Positions 1-6,037 of a DNA stretch of 14,851 bases are shown here, one piece after another. The DNA comes from Bacillota bacterium. GTDB lineage: Bacteria > Bacillota > Limnochordia > Darwinibacteriales > Darwinibacteriaceae. Made by a program: the position numbers and the translations under genes. Each line of letters opens with the position of its first letter. Positions within the stretch are counted from its first letter, which is position 1. The notes under the pieces are model-generated. The model was not told the origin of the DNA, did no database searches, and saw nothing but the letters and a program-made list of their open reading frames with translations. The stretch covers positions 1 through 14,851 of the forward strand of contig JAAYSR010000284.1 in assembly GCA_012518325.1 (NCBI GenBank), read 5' to 3'.

Positions 1-1331
1 ATTTCAATGGCGCCAAACCGCTCCTGCCAACTCTTGCGTTTAATGACATTGGTCAGGCTGGCCAGTTCCTCTTCGCTGATTTCCGGCACAACCTGCCTAT
101 CCTCTTCCTGAGGTTCTGCTTTAGCTTCCGCCTCTTCAGCCTCGGCCTCAGGTTCAGAAGCATCTGCCGAAACTTCGGTTTCCAGGCCGCGATCTTCTTC
201 TGTTTCGACCTCGAGATCGAGCTCCTCGGCCTCAGGCTCTGCAGGTTCTGCCTCAACTTCTTTTGCCCGCGGCAGCAGCTCTTCCAGCAGGTCAGCAGCC
301 TGCTCTTCACTCTTGATATCTATGCGCCAGCCGGTGAGCCGTGCTGCCAGCCGGGCATTTTGCCCTTCCTTGCCTATGGCCAGGGAGAGCTGGTCATCGG
401 GGACTACTGTGTGGGCCACTTTCTCCTCTTCATCAATCAGGGCATAGAGAACCTTGGCAGGGCTGAGGGCGTTTTTGATAAACTCTTCCAGATCGCTCCG
501 CCACTCAACAATATCGATGCGTTCGCTGCCCAGTTCAGCCACGACAGCCTGAACCCTCGAACCCCGGGCACCGACACAGGCGCCCACAGGATCAATATTG
601 GGATCCCGGCTGTACACCGCTATTTTCGACCGGTTGCCCGCCTCCCGGGCCACCGCCTTAATCTCAACTTCCCCGCTTTGAATCTCCGGCACTTCAAACT
701 CAAACAAAGCCCTCAATAAACCTGGATGGGTGCGGGACAGAAACACTTGCGGCCCCTTGCTGCTTTGGCGCACCTCGTTGATATAAAAGCGCATCTTCGC
801 ATGATGCTCGTACCTTTCGCCAGGGATCTGTTCACTAAGGGGGAGGACTGCTTCCACATCACCCAGATCAACTAAGACCTGCCTTTGGTCTGCACGCTGC
901 ACTGTACCTGTGACTACATCTCCCTCGCGGTTGGAATAAACGTCGTAGACTATGGAACGCTCAGCTTCCCGAATCTTTTGAATTACCACCTGCTTGGCGG
1001 TTTGGGCAGCGATTCTGCCAAAATCCGCGGGAGTGACTTCCTGTTCCACAATATCGTTCAAAGTGTAGTTGGCATCCAAAGCCTGCGCTTCTTCCAGGGA
1101 GATCTCCGTCGTCTCGTCCTCTACTTCTTCCACTACAACACGCCTTGAATAGACATGGATTTCCCCTGTTTTGTCGTTCAGCTCTACACGGGCGCTTTCA
1201 GATGAGCTCGCCCCGTAATTCTTTTTGTACGCAGAAATGATGGCCGTCTCTATGGCCTCCAGGAGCAGTTCTTTAGAAATGCCCCTTTCCCGTTCTAATT
1301 CTGTAAGCGCACCAATCAGTTCCAGATTCAT
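1..1331 (-). CDS. nusA: Transcription termination/antitermination factor NusA (3' end cut off), with an acidic C-terminal extension
   Basis: NusA binds RNA polymerase and nascent RNA and modulates pausing, intrinsic termination and antitermination. The translation (443 residues visible) begins MNLELIGALTELERERGISK, typical of the NusA N-terminal polymerase-binding domain (about 1-125). An S1 domain follows (about 135-200), then KH1 with the loop GARG near 254-257 and KH2 with AIGKEGQNARLAA near 318-330. The start at 1331 has GGGAGG at 1346-1341, nine bases upstream. It lies 18 bases after the rimP stop, so the two genes are cotranscribed. Bacillota NusA usually ends soon after KH2 (B. subtilis 371 aa). 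Here residues about 358-411 form a Glu/Ala/Pro-rich stretch, roughly half acidic, followed by a non-repetitive segment containing SLTNVIKRKSWQERFGAIE that runs off the window. The true length is therefore unknown. Identity is certain; the role of the extension is not. Confidence 0.97.
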   Translation of the reverse strand, partial: MNLELIGALTELERERGISKELLLEAIETAIISAYKKNYGASSSESARVELNDKTGEIHVYSRRVVVEEVEDETTEISLEEAQALDANYTLNDIVEQEVTPADFGRIAAQTAKQVVIQKIREAERSIVYDVYSNREGDVVTGTVQRADQRQVLVDLGDVEAVLPLSEQIPGERYEHHAKMRFYINEVRQSSKGPQVFLSRTHPGLLRALFEFEVPEIQSGEVEIKAVAREAGNRSKIAVYSRDPNIDPVGACVGARGSRVQAVVAELGSERIDIVEWRSDLEEFIKNALSPAKVLYALIDEEEKVAHTVVPDDQLSLAIGKEGQNARLAARLTGWRIDIKSEEQAADLLEELLPRAKEVEAEPAEPEAEELDLEVETEEDRGLETEVSADASEPEAEAEEAEAKAEPQEEDRQVVPEISEEELASLTNVIKRKSWQERFGAIE

Positions 1332-1349
1332 CAGTCTTTGCCTCCCATT

Positions 1350-1811
1350 TTAGAGCTCCAGGGCCAAGTTAGCCTTGGCAATCAGCTCCAGGGGAATTTC
1401 AATGGTCTCCCCTTCCCATTGTAGTAACACATTTTGATCCCGTAAGCCTTCTAAGACACCCTCAAAATTCTTGCGCCCATGAACTCCGCGGTAGGTGCGA
1501 ATCTGCACTTTACGCCCTGCAAAGCGCTGGAAGTCCGTCTCTTTCTTTAAAGGCCGCTCTAAACCCGGCGAAGAAACCTCCAGCGAATAGGAACCGGGGA
1601 TCGGATCCTCTTCGTCAAGTTTCTTGTCCAGGATTTGGCTTACGCTCTGGCAGTCGTCCAAATCGATGCCGCCCGGCTTATCCAAAAACACTCTAAGGAT
1701 CCAGCTGCCATGCTCTTTTACATACTCTACATCGACCAGTTCCATTTCGCTGCCTGCAACTATTTCTTCAACCCATTCTGCAACCGTTGCTTCGATACTC
1801 TTGCGCGACAT
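1350..1811 (-). CDS. rimP: Ribosome maturation factor RimP
   Basis: RimP (YhbC/YlxS family) assists late assembly of the 30S subunit in the cytoplasm. The product is 153 residues, normal for the family. It has the N-terminal alpha/beta domain with VEYVKEHGSWILRVFLDKPGGIDLDDC (split here by family expectation around residues 27-54) and the conserved segment PGSYSLEVSSPGLERPL near 72-88. A small SH3-like C-terminal domain follows, with GRKVQIRTY and a beta-rich end. The ATG at 1811 is preceded by AGGGGG, with 11 bases between the GGGGG and the start, slightly long but usable. It is the first gene behind the promoter at 1923-1952 and lies directly upstream of nusA, the standard rimP-nusA arrangement. 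Nothing in the sequence looks damaged. Confidence 0.96.
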   Translation of the reverse strand: MSRKSIEATVAEWVEEIVAGSEMELVDVEYVKEHGSWILRVFLDKPGGIDLDDCQSVSQILDKKLDEEDPIPGSYSLEVSSPGLERPLKKETDFQRFAGRKVQIRTYRGVHGRKNFEGVLEGLRDQNVLLQWEGETIEIPLELIAKANLALEL

Positions 1812-1867
1812 GGGTCAAATCGCCCCCTTTTAACCAAGATTATGCCCCTTTTCCTCTTCCATACGTC

Positions 1868-1893
1868 AAAAGAGTGGGTAAAAACCCCACTCT
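1868..1893 (-). terminator. Leader hairpin with short interrupted U-tract before rimP-nusA: likely attenuator
   Basis: On the minus strand AGAGTGGG (1893-1886) pairs perfectly with CCCACTCT (1878-1871) around the 7-base loop GTTTTTA. A possible G-U pair at 1894/1870 extends it. The 3' side is followed by only four T residues (1871-1868) and then GACG, so the U-tract is short and broken. It lies between the promoter at 1923-1952 and rimP. Any transcript reading through from polC would also have to pass it, so it may act both as a partial terminator of the upstream operon and as an attenuator of rimP-nusA. In B. subtilis nusA is known to be autoregulated by NusA-stimulated termination in its 5' UTR at weak terminators. 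That this hairpin does the same is inference. Confidence 0.7.
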
Positions 1894-1922
1894 CCCGGCA
1901 GTTCGTTAGTTAAGTCATACAT

Positions 1923-1952
1923 ATTATACCACATTATCTAAAAAAGTGTCAA
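1923..1952 (-). promoter_or_regulatory. Strong sigma-A promoter for rimP-nusA, overlapping the end of polC
   Basis: The minus strand carries TTGACA at 1952-1947 and TATAAT at 1928-1923, separated by 18 bases. The -10 box is preceded by TGG, which makes a TGn extended -10. Both hexamers match the consensus exactly. The predicted transcription start is around 1918-1915, giving a leader of about 105 bases before the rimP ATG. The polC stop codon TAG (1940-1938) lies in the spacer, and the -35 hexamer is inside the last codons of polC. I found no comparable promoter in any other intergenic gap of the window. Confidence 0.88.
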
Positions 1953-4900
1953 TTGGTTCGTCTCAGGCAGGCCTGCGAGACAGCCGTGGAGCCGCAGTGT
2001 TTCCACCACAGCCTTGGAGATCCCCGAACGCTGCCTTAGATCTTCTATGGAGATAAACTCTCCTGCCTGCCTTGCCTCTACGATGCCGGCGGCTGCACTT
2101 GCCCCTACCCCCTGCAGCGAAGCAAAGGGCGGACGGAGGCAGCCGTCTTCAATGGTAAACCAGCGGTCCGATGACTTATAAAGATCCACCGGCAAAAACT
2201 CAATCCCCCGGGCCATTGCTTCCAGCACGATCTCTAAATGGGTCGCGGTAGTCCTCTCCTTGGGGGTGGCATCAAATCCCTTGGCTTCGATGGCTTCCAT
2301 CTCTGACCGGACCGCCTGCTCGCCGCCGACTAGGAGCTGAGCATCAAGATCGCCCGACCGGAGGGAGAAAAAAGCTGCGTAAAACGGCAAGGGATGGTGC
2401 ACCTTAAAATAGGCGATGCGAAAAGCCATCATGACGTAGGCAACCGCGTGGGCCTTGGGAAACATGTAGGAGATTTTGTTGCAGGACTCGATGTACCAGT
2501 CGGGAACGTCAAACTTACGCAAAAGTTCAACATCGGTCTCCTTCAAGCCCCGCCCCTTGCGAACCTGCTCCATAATTCGGAAGGCATCTGTCGCCTCCAG
2601 TCCCCTGAGCATCAGGTAGGACATGATGTCATCCCTGGTGGCAATGACATTGGACAGATCAGTGATGCCCTGGCGAATCAGATCCTGGGCATTGTTGGTC
2701 CAGACATTAGTTCCGTGGGAGAGGCCGCTGATCCTCACCAGATCACTGAAGGTCCTGGGCAATGTGTCGATCAGCATCTGCCGCACAAAGCGGGTGCCAA
2801 ACTCCGGGATGCCCAGGGTGCCCACTGGGGTTCCAATTTCCTCCTCGCTGACGCCGAGACTTTCCAGGGAAGAGAAAATCGACATCGTCTTTTCATCATC
2901 CAGGGGGATTTCCGTAACCTTTACACCGGTCAGATCCTGCAGGAACCGCAGCATGGTAGGATCGTCATGCCCGAGGATATCCAGCTTAACCAGGCTGTCT
3001 TCCAGGGCATGGTATTCAAAGTGCGTGGTGATGGTACCGCTGCGTGCATCATTGGCAGGGTACTGAATCGGAGTAAAGTCAAAGACGCTCTTATCCGGGG
3101 GAATCACAACCATTCCTCCCGGGTGCTGCCCGGTGGTGCGCCTGGCGCCGGCAAGCTTGCTCACTAAACGGTTGACCTCTGCACTCCGCCTGGTCTGATT
3201 GGTCTGCTCCAGGTACTTCATGACAAAACCGTAGGCAGTCTTGTCGGCTAACGTGCCGATAGTTCCCGCCCGGAATACATTTTCCTCCCCAAAGAGCTCC
3301 GCCGTATACTCATGGATCTCGGCCTGGTATTCACCGCTGAAGTTCAGGTCGATATCTGGGACTTTGTCGCCGTGAAAGCCCATAAACACTTCAAAGGGAA
3401 TCTCAAAGCCGTGCCTTTGGGTCAGTGCTCCGCACACAGGACATGCCTTTTCCGGCAGGTCCACACCGGAACCCACTTCCCCTTCAGTGAAAAACTCAGT
3501 CCAGAAGCATTCTGGGCAGACATAGTGGGGCGGCAGCGGGTTTACTTCAGTAATCCCGCACATGGTGGCCACTAAGGAAGAGCCCACAGATCCGCGGGAT
3601 CCAACCAGATATCCGTCATCCAGGGACTTTTTCACCAGTTTGTGCGCGATCAGGTACAGCGAGGCATAACCGTTGCTGATAATGGCCTTAAGTTCACGAT
3701 CCAGCCGCTCCTGCACAATTTGGGGCAAGGGATCGCCGTAAAGGGCCTTGGCAGCGGCATAGGTCATTTCCTCCAGATCCTGCTCCGCGTTCTCAAGGTG
3801 CGGCGGATGCAGGCCTTCGGGAACCGGCCTCAATTCGCCAACCTGTTCAGCGATTTTCCGGGGATTGGTGACTACAACTTCCCAGGCCTTTTCCTGGCCC
3901 AAGTAGGCAAACTCTTCCAGCATTTCACCGGTTGTCCGGTAGAAAAGGGGTGCCTGCCGCTCCGCATCATCAAAGCCCCTGCCCGCCAAGAGGATGGTCC
4001 TGATCAGGCTGTCCTCGGGGCGCAAAAAGTGCACGTCGCCGGTGGCAACCACAGGCAGCCCCAGTCTCTCTCCTATCTTCACGATCTGGCGGTTGATCCG
4101 CACTAGGTCATCCCTGGACTGGATATGGGCTGTGCCTACCAAGAACCCGTTGTTATCCAGGGGCTGAATCTCCAGATAGTCGTAGAAGCCAGCAATCTTC
4201 ATCACATCAGGATTTCCTGTAAGCACCGCCTGATAAACTTCACCTGCTTCGCAGGCGGAACCTAGAATAAGTCCTTCCCGGTATTTTTCCAGCAAAGCCC
4301 GGGGAATGCGGGGCGCGCGGTAAAAATAATCCAGATGGGCATAGGAAACGAGGCGGTACAGATTATGCAGTCCCACCTGGTTCTTGGCTAGAATCACGAT
4401 GTGGTAGGAACGCTCCTTGCTCTCAGGATCGTCGATCAGATAGCCTTCCACGCCATAGATGATCTTCACGCCGTGCTTTTTGCCGGCCCGATGAGCATCA
4501 GGAAAGGCCTGAATCACGCCGTGGTCTGTAATGGCCAGCGCATCATGGCCCAGGGACGAAGCGAGCCGGACTACATCGTCCACGTCAATGGTGCCGTCCA
4601 GGCCGCTCATCTTCGTATGCAGATGCAGCTCCACCCTCTTTTCCGGAGCATCGTCCGTCAAGGCGGGGGGAGCAGCTTCCAAGGCCAGACCTTGGACCAT
4701 CAGGGCCAGCTGGTTGTCAAAGGACTGAAACTGCAGATTGCCCCTGACTTTGAGCCACTGTCCCTTCTTGATGCCCAAATCTTCAGGCTCGTCCAAAAAA
4801 GCCTTGCAGCTGAGGGTGTCAGTGCCGTCGTAAAGATCAAACATAATCAACGTCTTGCCGGTCCGGGTAAGGCGCGACTCAAAAGACGCCACTTCACCGC

Positions 4901-5339
4901 AGATGACAACCCCACGTTCTTCTTCCTGCAGCTCAATAATGGGCACAGGTTCGCCCCGAATCGACTTAGCAAGCAGGCTGCGGCTGCGGCCGCCGTTCCG
5001 GGGCGGACCGGCGGTTTGCTCTGCGACCACGGAACCGTTGTTGATTTGATTCTGCACCGTTTGGATGGCTTTTTCCAAGTATAGGTGATCAGAATCAGCA
5101 TTCTGATTTGTCCACTCAAAACGAACACTCAGGACCTCCGGAACCTGGTTCCGAACCGCCTGAGCTATCTCTTCCCAAAGTGCCTCATCACCCTGGGGCT
5201 TTCCCTTTAGAATAAATGTCCATTCTCTCTTCTCGGGATCTATGCCAATCTCAGCGATCTCTACCCGCTGAGCAACGGGATGCGAGCTTAAAGAGGCAAG
5301 ATAGAACCTGTCTTCAGGTTCAAGGTAGAAGGAAGCCAA
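1938..5339 (-). CDS. polC: DNA polymerase III alpha subunit, PolC type, lacking the 3'-5' exonuclease domain
   Basis: PolC is the replicative polymerase of Bacillota. I place the start at a TTG (5339): GGAGGTGAT stands upstream with seven bases between GGAGG (5351-5347) and TTG. An ATG at 5390 would overlap the previous gene and has no comparable site. This gives 1133 residues beginning (M)ASFYLEPEDRF. Order: short N-terminal domain (1-130), OB fold (about 131-222), PHP (about 235-450, with HLH 239-241, TDH 271-273, E298, H313, C363, DxH 435-437), zinc site C608/C611/C633/C636, and catalytic Asp in PDIDLNF (D662, D664) and KLDILGHDD (D787). A fingers/HhH region and a terminal clamp-binding QLTLF (1129-1133) follow. 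B. subtilis PolC (1437 aa) has a DnaQ-like exonuclease inserted in PHP. Here YGVEGYLIDD runs through a short linker directly into YHIVILAKN, so that domain is absent. The frame is intact. Confidence 0.97.
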   Translation of the reverse strand: MASFYLEPEDRFYLASLSSHPVAQRVEIAEIGIDPEKREWTFILKGKPQGDEALWEEIAQAVRNQVPEVLSVRFEWTNQNADSDHLYLEKAIQTVQNQINNGSVVAEQTAGPPRNGGRSRSLLAKSIRGEPVPIIELQEEERGVVICGEVASFESRLTRTGKTLIMFDLYDGTDTLSCKAFLDEPEDLGIKKGQWLKVRGNLQFQSFDNQLALMVQGLALEAAPPALTDDAPEKRVELHLHTKMSGLDGTIDVDDVVRLASSLGHDALAITDHGVIQAFPDAHRAGKKHGVKIIYGVEGYLIDDPESKERSYHIVILAKNQVGLHNLYRLVSYAHLDYFYRAPRIPRALLEKYREGLILGSACEAGEVYQAVLTGNPDVMKIAGFYDYLEIQPLDNNGFLVGTAHIQSRDDLVRINRQIVKIGERLGLPVVATGDVHFLRPEDSLIRTILLAGRGFDDAERQAPLFYRTTGEMLEEFAYLGQEKAWEVVVTNPRKIAEQVGELRPVPEGLHPPHLENAEQDLEEMTYAAAKALYGDPLPQIVQERLDRELKAIISNGYASLYLIAHKLVKKSLDDGYLVGSRGSVGSSLVATMCGITEVNPLPPHYVCPECFWTEFFTEGEVGSGVDLPEKACPVCGALTQRHGFEIPFEVFMGFHGDKVPDIDLNFSGEYQAEIHEYTAELFGEENVFRAGTIGTLADKTAYGFVMKYLEQTNQTRRSAEVNRLVSKLAGARRTTGQHPGGMVVIPPDKSVFDFTPIQYPANDARSGTITTHFEYHALEDSLVKLDILGHDDPTMLRFLQDLTGVKVTEIPLDDEKTMSIFSSLESLGVSEEEIGTPVGTLGIPEFGTRFVRQMLIDTLPRTFSDLVRISGLSHGTNVWTNNAQDLIRQGITDLSNVIATRDDIMSYLMLRGLEATDAFRIMEQVRKGRGLKETDVELLRKFDVPDWYIESCNKISYMFPKAHAVAYVMMAFRIAYFKVHHPLPFYAAFFSLRSGDLDAQLLVGGEQAVRSEMEAIEAKGFDATPKERTTATHLEIVLEAMARGIEFLPVDLYKSSDRWFTIEDGCLRPPFASLQGVGASAAAGIVEARQAGEFISIEDLRQRSGISKAVVETLRLHGCLAGLPETNQLTLF

Positions 5340-5351
5340 ACAATCACCTCC
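5340..5351 (-). promoter_or_regulatory. Ribosome binding site that fixes the polC start at TTG
   Basis: GGAGGTGAT (5351-5343) is an extended match to the anti-Shine-Dalgarno sequence of Bacillota 16S rRNA. It is spaced seven bases from GGAGG to the TTG at 5339. It lies inside the reading frame that begins at ATG 5390, which argues that the 17 residues encoded before the TTG are not part of PolC. With this start the gene is 35 bases downstream of the glycosyltransferase stop instead of overlapping it. Confidence 0.85.
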
Positions 5352-5374
5352 AAAGCAGTAACCCGCGTTCCAAC

Positions 5375-6037
5375 CTACTCGCTGTTGCACTCCTCATCCA
5401 GAGCCTTCTTTTCAGAGCGCAGGGAACGTGCGATGTCCTTGTACATCTCAAGACGGGCCTGAAGGCCGGGTACAAATCCCCGCTTCTCTTCCTTGGTCAC
5501 ATGGGACATGTGCGGCAAAGGCACTTTCACGATGTGGACACCCTGCCGCTCGGCATACTGCGTTAACGCGGTTTCAACGCCGTAACGGCTGTCCTCCAGA
5601 TCAGGCACAGCGTCAAAGAGCTCCTTTTTCACAGCCCGCTGCCCCGAGAGCGAAGGCGTAATCTTCAGGGCCAGATCTGTAAAGAGGCGGCCCTCGGAAA
5701 ACACCCCGATGCTCATTTCTGTCTGGCCGGAAAGGACGGGATACAGAAGGTCCTCTATATGTTTCCTCTGCAGCCCTACCAAGTCGGCATCCAGAAAAAG
5801 CAGAATCGAACAGTCGGTGTGATTGGCTCCTGCCTTCATAGCCCCGCCCTTGCCCAGGTTTTTCTCCAGGGCAACTACCTTAATGGGATACCTCTGGGCA
5901 GACTGGACGGTTCCGTCAGTGGAACCGTCGCTGACCACGATGATCTCATCGATCAGAGGACATGACAGCAGAGCTTCAATCACCACACCCACTGTGTACT
6001 CTTCGTTGTACGCGGGAATTATGGCAGCTACACTCAC
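5375..6037 (-). CDS. Family 2 glycosyltransferase (GT-A fold), soluble, DPM1-like
   Basis: The 220-residue protein has the GT2 core: IPAYNEE (7-13), SDGSTDGT (36-43), the donor-site segment NLGKGGAMKAG (60-70) and LFLDADL (80-86), whose DAD is the metal and nucleotide-sugar motif. LSGQRAVKKELF (130-141) corresponds to the acceptor-side region of processive-looking GT2 enzymes. There are no membrane segments. Size and layout resemble dolichyl/polyprenyl-phosphate sugar transferases of the DPM1 type, but also glucosyl-3-phosphoglycerate synthase-like enzymes, so donor and acceptor are unknown. The start is GTG at 6037, sharing GTGA with the proS stop, with GGGGAG just upstream, so translation is probably coupled to proS. 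Its place between proS and polC is not part of the usual operon. Because the operon also makes undecaprenyl diphosphate, a lipid-phosphate acceptor is an attractive but unproven guess. Confidence 0.9.
   Translation of the reverse strand: MSVAAIIPAYNEEYTVGVVIEALLSCPLIDEIIVVSDGSTDGTVQSAQRYPIKVVALEKNLGKGGAMKAGANHTDCSILLFLDADLVGLQRKHIEDLLYPVLSGQTEMSIGVFSEGRLFTDLALKITPSLSGQRAVKKELFDAVPDLEDSRYGVETALTQYAERQGVHIVKVPLPHMSHVTKEEKRGFVPGLQARLEMYKDIARSLRSEKKALDEECNSE

Noticed and set aside
53..310. An 85-codon minus-strand frame rich in Lys and Arg
   Set aside because: It is the shifted frame of the NusA acidic tail. Glu/Ala codons read out of frame give the basic sequence.
1830..1862. A 10-codon ORF in the rimP leader (MEEEKGHNLG)
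   Set aside because: No ribosome binding site; it starts just after the hairpin's 3' arm. Its stop near the rimP site looks accidental, and there is no run of regulatory codons.
2394..3167. A 257-codon plus-strand frame, plus several others opposite polC
   Set aside because: Antisense to the conserved polymerase core; no ribosome binding site and no family likeness. The same holds for the other plus-strand frames across the window.
5340..5390. Longer PolC starting at ATG 5390
   Set aside because: It would overlap the glycosyltransferase end, and the extra 17 residues contain the GGAGGTGAT ribosome binding site of the TTG start.
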